Source: Mesocentrotus franciscanus
Taxonomy: Eukaryota; Echinodermata; Echinoidea; Camarodonta; Strongylocentrotidae
Direction: 5' to 3'
DNA length: 64,000 nt
Assembly (NCBI GenBank): GCA_037976565.1
Contig: CP137684.1
Span: 25,365,205-25,429,204 of the forward strand
The notes beneath the pieces were generated by a model. It worked only from the letters and a program-made list of their open reading frames with translations. It was not told the origin of the DNA and ran no database searches. The translations under genes were made by a program, and so were the position numbers. How positions within the stretch are numbered: position 1 is the first letter of the stretch; each line of letters opens with the position of its first letter. This document shows positions 39,070-52,800 of this stretch, piece after piece.

Positions 39070-39781
39070 AGAACCATAGTGATATACCATCACACCCTTG
39101 CTACCATTATATTGGTGCCCTGGCCCTCACTGTTAGGACTCGGGGAAAGAAAAAAAAGATGGAAGAACAGAAGAATGTGAATAGAAGCTGATATGACTGT
39201 CCCCCCCCCCAAAAAGGATGGTTGCCTTAATTGTTCTCTATAGACTACATCTGATCTATACAGACATATGACTAATTGATTGTTGTGTGGATGGATGGAT
39301 GGATTGGTTAATTAATTTAATATTTGATTGATTAATGATCGTGTGATTAATTCTGGAAATTGTGGAGTAGATTGTTGATTGATAACTTGATGAGATAGAT
39401 TATTTTGTTCTAAAAAAATTAATGTGACATACATATAATGAACAGATATACCACATCCAGACATAATTTGGTAAGATTAACTAACAAAAAGCCTTATGCT
39501 AATCGAGGTTTATTTACGTGTGCATGGTGTCAATTGTACTTGATTAGCCCAAAAAATATTATATTTAGAGCATGTTTTGTACCTGTTCTAAGGTTCATAA
39601 GTTTCATAATTATTGTCCATTTAACAATGGAAATTCGTGGTATTTACATAGTATATTAATTAGATATAGCATATTCAAGAATATTAGAAATACCATGCAA
39701 TAGGTCGCCGCCGTAGTACAGCGCCCTCTATGGCAAAATATCAGTCAAATTAGAGCTACATAATATAGAGTACCGAAGCTG

Positions 39782-40140
39782 TGACGTCATAAAAATCTAT
39801 TTTTGGAATTTCTCAATTTTTTCTTCATTTTCCGAAAGACCACCAAAAATAATGTCCAAATGTCGAAAACCAATTGAATATGTTAAGTATTTGCCGAGAT
39901 ATGAACATCTGAAGAAAAGGTTGCTTATGAGACTCAGTGTTATATTGCTCTGGCTCATAACATTAGGAGCCAGAGCAATATAACACTGAGTTCCATAAGC
40001 AATCTTTTTCAGATGTTCATATCTCGGCAAATACTTAACATATTCAATTGGTTTTCGACATTTGGACATTATTTTTGGTGGTCTTTCGGAAAATGAAGAA
40101 AAAATTGAGAAATCCCAAAAATAGATTTTTGATGACGTCA
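39782..40140. repeat. 359-bp near-perfect inverted repeat (long hairpin)
   Basis: Arms 39782-39956 and 39967-40140 are about 175 nt each with few mismatches and a 10-nt loop. Ends TGACGTCAT / ATGACGTCA. The minus-strand 114-residue frame is only the hairpin read through. Confidence 0.95.
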
Positions 40141-42169
40141 CACTTCACCACTCAATACATGATTGTATTAATTAGCATCCAAGATGTTGAGAGCGCATAT
40201 TAGCTCCTGCATGCGGGATCGTACATAATCATGAGTCAACATACATATTATATATATCCCTTATAAACTGTTTTGGGGTTGTTGTTTTTTAATGTGCAAG
40301 AATCACAGTTGATTGGTTGAATAAGGCAGGGCCTTTGTTGAATACTTTTAGTTGTAAGTTTTAATATGTCAAATTCTTAAGAAACGGGACAATAAATCGG
40401 GATTTATCACGTTTTTTTTACATACAATAACCTTCAAAACTTTGTAAGGGTATATGAATAATATAGTTCTTAACTGTATATAACGTGATACGAGCAATAG
40501 ATCGCGCTATAATTTTTTCAAAAGATCCTGTATCATAATATAGGATGGTTTATGTCTTGCCTCAAAATCTGACGTTTTTTTTTTTTTTTTTTTTTGCCGA
40601 TGATGGTCACAGTGATGATTAGACTATCTATCAATCAATCAATTCAATGTATATTTCAACGTTCAAACATTCCGTGACATAAAATATAAATGGTCGGCGG
40701 CCCATGGGCTGAAATTAACATGTTTAAATTGCGATAAAAGTACTAGCAAAAAGTACAGATAACGTAATACATTATAACGAATATGGGCACATTAAATATT
40801 AAAGTTCATTTTTTTTTCATTTTCACTACGATAAAGAAATATTCATGTAAAACAATAAAATATACATACAAAATAATATACAAAACGAATTACACATAAA
40901 TGAATAACATGAAACAAAGAAGGTATAATTATAATTATAATTATAAAGAAAACAAATTACGTAGTTTACTTTTTACGGAAATATATACTAAAACAAAAAG
41001 ATTAAGGACTCAAACCAAAATACAAAATTTTCAGAATGACAATGGTGCTTTTAAATAAATGGTTTTCATGTAAGAAACATTATTTTTTATTTGTGGACCA
41101 TATTGTACGAGTTTGGTATAGCCGTAAGCCCGTAACGGCTATTAGACATATTGGCGCTTATTAAATGAGCTAGGCATTAATTGGACTAAATGGTAATTGG
41201 ACCAGTCGGATTTGCGATCTGACTGCAGAAAAAAAGACTACTTTATTCTATGCAAAGTTGAAAAGGCTAACTTATAGGAGCGCTGCGGAACCAAGATGAA
41301 AGCGGGGGTAGGGGAGGGGCGGCGGTCGTGCCCATACTTTTTTCCTCAAAGGTAAGCAATTAGCCCCTCCCACGACAAATAATACCCCCATAGTAAAGTG
41401 AAAAAATGCCCGTCCTGCGCTAAAATTAGGGCCCCTCCCGATTTAAAAATTGCAATGGATTACAAACCAGCACACTTCTTTCAATGAATCAAAGAAGCAG
41501 AAAAAGACGAGCCAATAAAATTGGATAAAATGCAACCGCGGCTAATGTCTTTTGTAACTTCTCCTTCTTCTTTTTTTTTTGTTTCACTTCTTCTGTTTCT
41601 TTTTCTTCTTGTTTCTTTCTCTCTCTCTCTCCCTCTCTCTTTCGCGCGCGCGCGGGCGTGTGTGTGTGTGTGTGAGTCAGGGGCGGCGGGGCGACTTCCA
41701 CAGTGAGGGAGGGGGGCACCAACAAAAAAGGAACCCTACAAAGGGAAATCTCAAAGTGAAAATATACATTTTTTGACATTGGTATATACCCTTACATTGT
41801 GATTACATTATCAGGGATGATTTCAATATTAAATATTGTTTCCCTTTATACATCATACAAGATATGGCTTAAGCATCATTCTTTGCAGTTAGGTGTGATG
41901 GTCTGAAAATTCATTTGCGAGCAAGCGAAGCGAGCGAGGAAAAAAATTAAGATTTGTGAGATCGCCGTGCGAAAAATTGCATCTTTTAAAGAGGAAAAAA
42001 CCCAATCCTGATGGGGTTATAAGCACATTCTCATAACGGAAGACTGAAAAGACATTTGATAAGTAACATAGCCTAATTATATCATCTATAAATGCGAGCG
42101 ATTGAGCTTTGGGGGAAATTGCTCTTAGTCGCTTGAAATTAGGGGCACGTTTAATGATGTGAGGAAAAT
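40141..42169. other. Intergenic, nothing gene-like
   Basis: Poly(T) at 40573, CT tract at about 41560-41645 and GT tract at 41656-41675. A GAGCAAGCGAAGCGAGCGAGG word occurs near 41919. No gene or classified repeat. Confidence 0.4.
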
Positions 42170-43165
42170 GGGACACTTATCCGAAAGGGATAAGACACTT
42201 ATTAGAAAAGAAAAGAAGCACGTGTCAAAGTACAAAGGATAATTATCAGAGGTGAGAATGGGGCACTTCTTGCACCTAGAAAAAAGAAGCACTCACCAGG
42301 GATGAAAAAGGGCACTTATTAGAATGGAAAATGGGCATTTGTCGACGGAAAAGGGGCACCCATCAGATTTAGCATCAGCATTTATAAGAGGTGAAAAGAG
42401 GCATTTATGAAAAGGGGATACAAGTCATGTAGGTCCCTTATTAGAAAGGAAAAGGGGCATGTATCCTTGTTAAAAAGGGAAATTATCAGAGGTGAAAAGG
42501 GACACTTATCGCACCTGAAAAGGGGCACTGACCAGATATGAAAAGGGGCATTTATCGGAGGGGAAAGGGGGCTTTTATGAGTAGGGAGAAGTGGTTCTCA
42601 TTAAAAAGAAAAAGAGGCACATGTTCAAATAAATGGGGCACTTATCAGAGGTGAAAAGAGGTAATTATGAGAAGGGAAGGGGCACTTAAAAGAAGGAAAA
42701 AAGCATTTATTAAAAAGGAAATGGGCACGTGTCAAAATAAAACGAGTATCTCTCAGATTTGAATAGGGGCAATTATCGGAGGTGAAGGGGGCACTTATCT
42801 GAAGTGAAAAGGAGTAACTTCTCGTACCTGAAAAGGGTCATTTACCAGTGAAGGAAGGGGCACTTATGAGAATGAAAAGGGGCATTTATGAGAAGGGGAA
42901 GGGGCACCTCTCAGATTTGAATGGGGCAATTATCATTTATTAAAAGTGAAAAGGGGCACTTCTCGTACCTGAAAAGTGGCACTTATGAGAATGGAAAATG
43001 GACACTTATTGCAAAGGAAAATGGGAACTTGTCGAAGGAAAAGGGGCACGTGTCAAAATAAAAGGGGCACTTATCAGAGGTGAAAAGGGGAAGGGGCACT
43101 TTTAAAAATTAATAGGGGCACTTTTCAAAGTAAAAGGAGCACTTTTCCTGTGTAAAAAGGGGCAA
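42170..43165. repeat. Degenerate array of GAAAAGGGGCACTTAT units, about 1 kb
   Basis: Dozens of 18-30-nt units built on AAAAGGGGCACTTATCAGAG with variants (CGTGTCAAAATAAA, TTATGAGAAGG, TCTCGTACCTG). Strong purine bias on this strand; no long frame. Confidence 0.9.
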
Positions 43166-43294
43166 TGTGCCCCCCCCCCCCCTCCCCGGAGCGCCGTCTC
43201 TGGTGTGAGTAGTGAGCGCAATTTTCGCCCCCGCCGCCGTCTTGGCTTTTTAAAAAAAGAGAGAAAAAAACTACGGTTACGTTTCTATAAATTC

Positions 43295-43580
43295 CAGGGC
43301 CGGATCTACGGGGGATTAGGGGTTAACCCCTTGGGCTGTTCCAAAAAAAGAAAAGAAAAAAGCAGTGACTGCTTTTTATGGTCTCCATTGTGTAAGTACA
43401 TGCCAGGAAAACATCACTTACGGGGGTTCAAAATAGCAGCCCCCAAAAAAAAAAAAAATCAAAAAATCAAAACAAAACAAAACAAAAAAAAATCGCCGAG
43501 CCGCTTCGCGGCTCGTGGACGATGCTCTGGATCGTCATTGGGTCAACCCCCCCCCTTAGCATAAAGCTAGATCCGGCCCT
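43295..43580. mobile_element. CAGGGCCGGATCTA-ended element, reverse relative of 14036-14650
   Basis: Shares, in reverse, the blocks GGGGGTTCAAAATAGC, ATGCCAGGAAAACATCACTT and GCTCGTGGACGAT with 14036-14220. The ends are inverted (CCGGATCTA / TAGATCCGG). Confidence 0.75.
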
Positions 43581-43959
43581 CTCCTCCTCTACTTAAAGTT
43601 ATTAATAATATATACAGTGCACAATGACAGGTCGTTGAATATTAATTTTTACGCACTATATCACGCATTAGTTTCATTTACTACCACGATCGGATTAGAA
43701 CGAACCTAGGATAGAGTTTTCGCAAAAAGAAGATAAAGATTCGAAAGTGACGAGAGGAGAAATATATAGGACACTAATTTTGCGGGTGCGGGATCGAGGA
43801 CTGCATGAGAGGCCGGGTTCATGGGTAGCGATATATTGCAGCTCAGGAAGTGTTTACGGGTTCACACAAAGTTTGTAGAGAAAATCTCCAATAATTATTG
43901 TTCATCTAATGAAAGGCATAATAATTGCATTTCCTTTCATTGAAAACAGAAGGATTTAG
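43581..43959. other. Intergenic, nothing recognised
   Basis: No repeat or gene recognised. Confidence 0.4.
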
Positions 43960-44470
43960 TGAAAAGGTTCGTCATAATACCCAACTTCCCGTCAATATTC
44001 GCTATCACAAAGGTACTACTCTCTCAAACAAAAGAAAATTATTTTATGTATAGTTTTAGGCATACCCATTACACATGATGTATATAATGTAGAAGTACAA
44101 CTCTAAGGTCCATGCAGTTTCTGCAATTTGTAATTTTCCATTCTCAAAGAATGAGCAATAATTCGGAACAGTTTATTGCTACATTGGCCGTCTCTGCATG
44201 CTGGCTATGCCCAGCGCACACTGTACACGATCCTCCTATAATAATATACCATCCGATTTTCGAAGAAATGGCATTTATATTAGATATGGAAATCTAAAAA
44301 ATCATCACCTTCCCGATTTAGGTTCTGAACGATGTAAAATTAATGAGAACCGGAATTTTAGTGCATTTAAGTCTTCTATATATTCAGAATAAAAGCCGAA
44401 TCGGCTTCAAATCGTAAACAGTCGCAATATAGTCTGCAATGACGTCACTACGGTTCTGAGCCCTTACAAT
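43960..44470 (-). repeat. Dispersed repeat, family 15, reverse copy
   Basis: The 44309-44470 part is the reverse complement of 21980-22160 at moderate identity (CGAATCGGCTTCAAATCG, CCGGAATTTTAGTGCATTT). Boundaries uncertain. Confidence 0.45.
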
Positions 44471-46689
44471 ATTCATTTTATGAAGCATATATGACTATCC
44501 ACGTCCTCGATCATTAAGAATTTTAAATTCTGCATGTTCGTATTAAATGCTGTTGCAAATTATTGCAAAATCGGATCGTATAATAGTCGGATAAAACTTT
44601 ATAATAGTATGCACGCGATGAAAACATTTCTCCAGGCAAATATTATATTGCATCATACATTCTTTACCACTGGTGAGCGGTCCTCGTTACTAAGAATCAG
44701 TATAACAAACTTGATATACTATAGCATAGGCCAATAATTATTATGCATAAGTACCGACATGAACTACTATGAAAGTAACCTCCACGCACGTCCCCGGCTC
44801 TCATGGCAACAATTAAGGGGCAGCAGAAAAGTAAAGGAAATTTATGAGAATTTGTGAAGAAGAAAAAAATTGAATGGTAAGGGAAGACATCCCTTTTGAT
44901 TAATTTTGCCCATACATAAAGGCAGTGATAATTACATGGGTGCATGAGTGCATGGGGGAGAGCCTGATCTTGAAGAGGGGTTAAAAAGCAAATTTTCTAA
45001 ATAAACTGCTATTTAACGCAATTTCTAATTTAGTTCGTGGCATGATAACGTTTACCCAAATCACGTGACTATTATGTAGCGAAAAATCTATCCATACTTC
45101 TCTCTTTTAATATCTTTCATCCATAGTTTGATCGGGGAAGGAGTTTAATATTTTTAATGAGAATTTAATTGTATTATTTTCAACCATCTATACTGCGATC
45201 CAATTTGTATATGAATTTAAAATGCAAGCTATAGGCCTATTTTTCCTAAGTTTTATATATTCAGTCTTAGCCAGATATAGAAATGAAAAGTGATTTACTT
45301 CTACGGATATGGCACGTGCATTTGATTTCAATAGGTTTAATGAGAGATTGGAGAATGTCGCATGGGTATAATTGGGTATCAAAATGATCACTTTAGGCTA
45401 TAGAACTTTCCCAAACCAATGAATCTCGACGCCACCTGCAACACGCTTTTTTGTGCCAATAATGATCTTCTAATAAAACCCCCTGATTTGATATTTATTT
45501 ACGATGTATGATAACACTGAACATATTAGAGCATGAGGGTGCATTAGAACCCCTCTTTGAGTGTCGTGATGTACCCCTCGACCAGCAAACTCACACCCCT
45601 CCACGCCCCACATGACAATGACGTGTCCCATCCCCCTGTAATTTCAGATTTCCTCTCTTCGCTTTAGAGGAACACGGCTTTTGTCACAGGGCACGATATT
45701 CGCTTGTTCCTGTGGAAACTCAAAAAAGGAAATTCCTCATCATAACTATTATCAACGAAATTACAGAAGAATTGAAGAAGACGGACGGGAAGGACGAGGA
45801 AAGCGAAGAGCCTAAAAATGTGTCATAAATTAGTGGTACACGGTCACGTATAGCCTCACTAGGTTGCCCCATGCATGAACGTTTAATAAACGTTCATGCA
45901 GTGGGGCAACCTAGTTTATGATAATTCCAACGCTATAAAACTGTAATATTGGTACAAAGTCTGAATTTGACTGATATACATGTATCTATACATGTTTATA
46001 TAAAACGTATATATAGCGCACTTTCTTTTGACTTTCAAAAGTAATTCCAAATTGGGTCGATCATCAGTCCTCCTCCCCGATCGAGTCCGCCCCCACCCCG
46101 GGGGCCCGGGAAGGGGGGGGGGACCCGGGGGACGATCTAAGTTCACTAAGTTGCTCAGGCCTTTTGATGATGATGAGGGCCGGGGAGGGAATGTTGGTTG
46201 AATCCCTTGTCTTGGATCAGTATAAGCCCAGTATATGTTCTTGGTTCTGCTTGTACATTTTTATGTTACATTTTACTCGATCTTTATATGGTTCTTCCGA
46301 ATTCATGATTATACGGTAACGCGCGTGCCATTGTAGTATTCTTTATTGTATTCATTCAATACATGTACATCATACAACTTATTTCAAATGGCAATACATA
46401 ACAAATAGATTACACAATATACACAACTCAATTATTTTGAATTAATAAATATTAACCCCCCTCCCCAAGGCTCAAGTAAAACTAAAAACACAAAACAATT
46501 TGACGAAAACTAAATTAAAAAAATATATATATATATATTAGTCGATAAACGATACTTAAGAGTCCCTTTTTCCACGTTTCTCCAGTTTATTGTCATAAAA
46601 GAAAAGAAAATAACCGAGATATTGATTCAAACTATTTAAAGAATGTTGCTTATAATTATATTGGCTTATAATCTCCAATTTTCCACTAT
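44471..46689. other. Intergenic, mostly featureless
   Basis: Apart from the hairpin at 45858-45915 and a GC-rich patch at 46070-46135, no feature is recognised. Short frames have no similarity. Confidence 0.4.
45858..45915. repeat. 58-bp compact hairpin
   Basis: ACTAGGTTGCCCCATGCATG through AACGTTTAATAAACGTT to GGGGCAACCTAGT. Arms of about 27 nt with one small mismatch zone and a tiny loop. Confidence 0.85.
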
Positions 46690-46869
46690 GTGGTCAACAT
46701 GCGTAAAATCCGTAAAATCGCCCTTTGTGCCACGCATTCAATCAGGCGATGTGTATGCAAATACCAGCGCGGGCTATGCAAAAAATTTGACCTGCTCTCC
46801 GGCTTACTGCGCATGCGTTCAAAGCCAATTCTGCGTTGCCATCTTTCACGGAGAACAAACAGAGGCACC
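46690..46869 (+). promoter_or_regulatory. DNAI7-like proximal promoter / 5'UTR
   Basis: Just upstream of the ATG lie a TGCGCATGCG word (NRF1-type) near 46808, an ATGCAAAT octamer near 46754, and GTTGCCATCTTTCAC near 46837. The last contains a YY1-like GCCATCTT and resembles half of an RFX X-box. The local sequence is CpG-richer than its surroundings. Motif calls are by eye. Confidence 0.4.
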
Positions 46870-46872
46870 ATG
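46870..46872 (+). CDS. DNAI7: DNAI7-like exon 1: coding part is ATG alone
   Basis: GGCACCATG is followed directly by the donor GTGAGT. Exon 2 opens with CCT CCA AAG in phase 0, giving MPPKPK, a common start for ciliary proteins. The Kozak context (ACC ATG G) is strong. Confidence 0.65.
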
Positions 46873-49800
46873 GTGAGTAACCGGCGAAAAGAATTTGATA
46901 ATTTCGTATGAAGCTGACTCATTGTGGTGTTATAATGCATTAATTTTCGTTCATTGTGAGCCAAGGATGTCATCCGTGCCTTGTGTTACGATTATAATTG
47001 CCTGAATCTGGGCCAAAATCGAGCTCACTTTTAGGGATAATATGGCAAGTTGTTGGCGTGGCGCTTTCAAGCGTAGCGGTGTGCATTGTGTACACGCTAT
47101 GTTGCTTCGCGACAAAATGGTTGTCAATTGTAGTGACAAAATGCCATGAAAAACAATAAAATCGACCCAGACAACATCTTTTGTGATACCCCCCTAATCC
47201 ATAAAACACGTGCTATATGTTAGGGTGAAAATGATAATAATTAGGATTGTTTTTTTAGCAGATGTTGCAAAAAACATAAGTTCTTGTTTTCTGTCTTGAG
47301 ATCTGAGAAAATGCCGGTGCGTGGTATAATTTTGGCGGGATTTGTAATGATGAAGCATCGGCACACCGGAGAAGATTTGGGGAGAGAGAATGAGAACGCG
47401 TGGTAGTGCATGGGTGTTGAGATGTGAAATTCTCTGGCCTGCCTGGTTCATGCGGCTGGACCAGTAATCCGGGTTCTTATTTAATTTTCAGACTGAGTGT
47501 GACTGTGAGCTGTCACAGTTGAGAACTGTCTTTAGACAAAAGTTATTTATTAATTCATTGGACAAGCAATTCAACTTCAAGTTAAATTTTTGTCTGGTAA
47601 ACTTGTGTCAGTTGTGACTGTTCATGTCAAGTCGGACTAAATTTCTTCTTGGACTTGTCGAGTTTTTTTTTTTTTTTCAGTTTCTCTTTTTCTATAGACC
47701 TATTAGTATACTCTATGACTTAAAAAAAATGAAAACATATTGATGCAATTGATGAAAGCTTACCTTATTAACTTTGAGTGATTTTATTTAGAGAAATAGA
47801 GTCTAGGTCTAGAATCTAGAGTTTGTTATTTTGTGTGTGTAGATCTAGTTACCGGTATTCATTCTTTTATGAAGTTGTTAATGAATCAATGACAATGTGT
47901 GTCCTTCAATTGAAGATATCACTTTTAGAAACATCACAATTGTCACGGTAAATAGTTTGAAATGTGTGTCTGAAATTGTTTTGCCTTTTTTCTGTTTTTC
48001 CCAAATTAAACAAAACCAGATGTAAAACTAGAAAATTTGTCAATGATTCTGGCTCACTTTGAAAATATAAAATGGCAGATTTTGACTTATTGTGAACTAG
48101 TAATGTCTGTATAGGCTCTGAGCACCTCAAAAGGGATGCCGTCTTTTGCAACGTCAAACAAAGGGTCTTGATTTTGACATCACTGGTGTCATGGTGTTGG
48201 GATTTAGAAGGCCCTCCACTTTTGATATTGGGGGAGGGATTTTTTTGTTTTTACTTTGAATAGGGTGTCTGAACGATTTTTCAATTTTCCCTTTTGGATC
48301 GTTTTTCACCATTTTGGTTGGATAATTGAAAAAATTATTTACTCAGAATAATACATTTCAAATTTCAAGACTCACCGATGTTTCTATCAAAAGTTACAGC
48401 CCCTTCAATTCCCTACAATATTCATCCATTTTTGTAAGAATCGACGAAAAGACGTACACGCAGAGTTATGTTGTTTTGCTAAATTTAGCACAACAGCTGA
48501 ATTGCGCAATATGCAAGCGTACACATACGCGTGCAAGCACGCGTGTTGCTTAACTGATGCGCGATCGGCGATCCATTGTCTTCAATGGGCACCCACTTCG
48601 GGTTTGTAGACACGCGCCCGATGCATATTCATGTGCAGATTTTACGCTATCACCATGGGTATGGCTGGCGCGGAGCTCACGCCTCCCTACTTAGCTGATC
48701 CGAAAAATGTGGGGAAGGGTATTTTCAAACTGTAATTGTTTGTGATCCCTGGGGGCTAGCGAAAAAATAAGCGTAGGGATATTTTCCTTACGACTGGGAC
48801 TACATATCGCCAGGGCGTCATATCTCATAAGTGGCAAATTTCGAGTTAGCCAGGAAACAATGTTTAAATAGCTGTTTTGACCAAGATATTTTTAGAATTT
48901 CGAGATGACGCCCTCTGGAAATATTGGAATTAATCTGTTCTTTCATATGACACCTCATTTATTGAGTATCACCTTCAGGATCACAAAGAATAAAGGTTTG
49001 AACTTCAAAAAAAAAAAACTTTGACCAATTTTGCATGATCGCGTAATGCACATAGACTGCATAGGGCTGCGTGCAATCTCTATGGGAAGGATTTTAGCAC
49101 ACAACATCGGGTGCGCGATCAGACACCCTACTTTGAACAAAGCAAATTCTACTTGCTGTAAGTTCCATGTTACATGGGGATAGAAGATGAGGTGAAGAGA
49201 TGATAGAGTTTGAATTTCTCATTGATTTAACACCCAAAGCTAAATTCTTGGCACCCCAGATCAGTATATTATTATATTTTCCCCACTTATTTTGGGCTTT
49301 GCTCTTTGGCTGATAATGCAATTAATAAAGGGCAATCCAATCTTATTTATATTAATTCATTTGAATGAAAGCAGAAAAATGAGAGAAACTAAATGGCAAA
49401 AGTTTGAAATAAACCTGACCAATTAGAAAAAAGTTTATAATGTTTATAATATGAGATCACAACATCTATGCAAATCTCAGATTGGCAATTTAGTGTGTGG
49501 ATTGTGACCTAGCCACAGATAACTTTCCCAATTTTTTGTACAAAAACCTCACTAATTTTTGTTCTTCTCCCAAGTGCCTTCACCCTTAGGGCACTACTCA
49601 AAATATATTATGGAGAGTATATTACATGTATTACAGGTTCTCTAAAAAGAAAAGATCATCCCCCGGGTCAGATCAAAACAAATTACATTTTTCATTGTAG
49701 TCATTTTGTGTGTTGGAACAAATGTCCATCACTACATCACAGTGACATTACAGATTCAGCCAATTTGAAGTGATTACAATTTTCGAAAATTAATAACTTT

Positions 49801-52800
49801 CTTTATTTTTTTACGCCCATGTGTCCCGGTGCCTATTGGTGTCAAGCCTTGCAATAGCCCAAATTTAATTTGATAGTAACACAGAAAGATCTGTATTTAA
49901 TTATTTATCCATATGGGCTGCAGAACTGAATTTAGAAATGAACATCTTATCTCTGTGCGTTCATACTGTGACTGTGCCATAAGGAATCCATATATTGCCA
50001 TAGTAGGGTAATGACTAAACTAAACACTTCCTCACTGTGAACTAAAGGCAGGAAGGAGTTAGCCATCACTCGCCTATTCTTTGTGTATAGAAGGAAGTAG
50101 CCTTTATGCTCTGCTCTGCTCTGGCTAGCTACACATGAATCAATGGGTTCATAACATGTCATACAGTACATCATGTATCAGTAAAATGTGATCTATGACT
50201 GTATGTACTGTACATACACAGTAGCATTCTACTATAATCAGTACACTTTCTGAATACATGACACATGATGTACAGTTTATTTTCCAAGTGAATTATATTT
50301 AACAAACAAACAGACAAACAAAAATCAAATACACATTACAAACAAAGCAACAACAGCAAAACCAACCAAACAAAACAACTTTATTTCGTTCTTTGCAATG
50401 TGAAATGTGGAGATTTCTTTGCTAATAAAATCTTGATATTAAAGTTGCATGTTTGATTTGTGCACTGTACATATTGTGTATTGAATTTAGTGACTAGCAC
50501 TTAAAGAAATTTGATAAGATGCTTATAAGAAAAAAACAAAAAAGGAAAGAAAGGAAGTAGTTGATGAAAGTAAGAAATTGACCGCAAATCAATTGTTGTT
50601 GGAGCGTACATGTACACATGTATCTGTATGTTGGACAATGACATTTACACTTTGGTAATGTCAAGGATGAGATTTCTCCGCAGATTTCGAGATTTCAAGA
50701 CGGCCTGGGGGAAAAAACTTTCAGATTATCATTAATTGTACATGTACATCTAGCATTGACCTTGCTACCCTTAGCAGCATTTTCTCATCTGAACAATGTT
50801 ATAGAGTCCCTATCATAAGCAAGATGGGGTAACAAATATTTCTCAAATTTAGAATTTAAATGCAAAGAAAATATATTCTTAAGCTTTCTGCAGACCCCTA
50901 TTTAATCTTCCTCCTTTTGGGGAATTTCTCTGTCTCATCCCTGACATTTACACTTTGGTAATGTACATGTGATAGATGAATACAGTCCCACAATTCAACA
51001 TCCTCGTCAAAGTACATGTACATTAATTGCAGGGGAGTCCACACTATCATCTGTCATTTAATTCTTTACCTCTCCCCCAACGGAATGACCTTGTCCGCCA
51101 AAACCCATCCAGACATAGCGGCCAAATTTGAGATGGCATGTCGCATCGTCAGTTTGGAAATAATGGCTTTACCATGAAGATGATGCGCATGTACGCTTGT
51201 TCTTTTCAGTCTGATTGTACCCTACATGTACGTACACTGTAGGAATGGTGATTGCACTAGCTGGTCAGGCATGATAGGACCATATGGATCACATGTACTA
51301 TGTTATAGGGATTTTACAATGCGGCTTTGAGAAAAACAACAAACATACACATGAACACGATCAGTGAGCGATATCAAATAATTATATTATATTGTAGTGG
51401 GAACTTTGCCATAGAAAACCATCAAAGGCTTTTTAAAGTTATAAACTTTTTTCTAAGTTCTGTTATTTTTCATTTCATTTATGAAACATGTAAATTTATA
51501 ATCTAAATTTGAAACACTCTTTATACAGACAGTGCTATTAAAGGATGTCGTTTCCTGAGTACCTTAATGGATATTTTGCATTGATTATGGATATAATGTA
51601 CATGTTTATTTATTTGCCTTTGAATGTGTTTTTATGCAAATGAAGTAAATTTACAAATGAATGAATGAAATATTTTTTCTTTCTTTCTTCCACCAGCCTC
51701 CAAAGCCCAAGTCATCAGCGAAGGGGAAGGGGAAAGGAAAGCTTAGCAAAGCTGAGAAGGAAAAGTTAAAGAAAGAAGAAGAAGCACAACAAGTAAGGGA
51801 AGAAGGTATGGCAACTCTCTTTAATACACAATTTATTTGAGCAAATGTTTCTTTAAAGAGACTCTAACATTGTTCAGATGAGAGAAAATGGTGCTAAGGT
51901 AGTGACTTCGATGCTAGATGTACATGTACAATTAAAGATAATCTGAAAGTTTGAGTGAAAACAGACCATTATTAATGATCAAAATTAGGAAAAACTGATC
52001 TGATCGATTCCTAAATTCTTCCAACTACATTATTATAATTTAATAAAATTTTAGGTGAATGTAAATCGTCATATTTACAGTGTAAATGTTGAAAGATTTT
52101 TAAAAGCCTGTTTTATGTCTTATTTTAATGGAAAAACGATTGGGAAAATTCAAAAATTGGTTGGGAGAATTTACTGTTAGAGGGGGTTACACATTGATGC
52201 CTTCAAAGAAAACCTGAAATGTCTTTGCGGTTTGAGAATTTTTTCAGGATTTTTTGCATGTTAGAGGGTTAGTACAGTAGAAGGAATATAATAAGTAACA
52301 ATTCATACAAAAATGATGCCGTTTTTGATCAACCTTCAACAATGTTACCAAGTCACTCTTTAAAGGGGAAGTCCACACTGATATTAAAAGTAGAAAATGA
52401 AAAGAAACAGGTCATGCATTTATACAGTGTAGTGAGGAAAATCTGATATGAAATGAGAGTTACATGTATGAATTTATAAAGTTCCGCTCAATCAAACAAA
52501 AATTGGCAAAAACATGACATATCTTTTGAGGTCTCCCCTCCATTCGCTCCAACTAAAAATAAAAATACTTATAAAATTTTTATTTTCCCGAAAGAAAATG
52601 TTCAGACATACATTAATCCAAGGCCATGGCCATGGATGCCCTTTTGATTGGCCTCAATGCCCCTCTCATTGGCCTTGGAGATTTTTTGTGCCCTTTCCAA
52701 TTCTTCCCATTTGTGCTGTAATATAGGAATGTGCCCTACAGAAAAGTGGCCTTGCCCTAAAAATATTGAAATTTAAGGCCTGACCCCTGTATGAAACAAA

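Noticed and set aside
39797..40141. 114-residue reverse open frame
   Set aside because: It is the long palindrome read through and has no splice context or recognisable domain.
43205..43564. 119-residue Lys-rich frame
   Set aside because: Crosses the end of the purine array and a transposon's poly(A) tracts.
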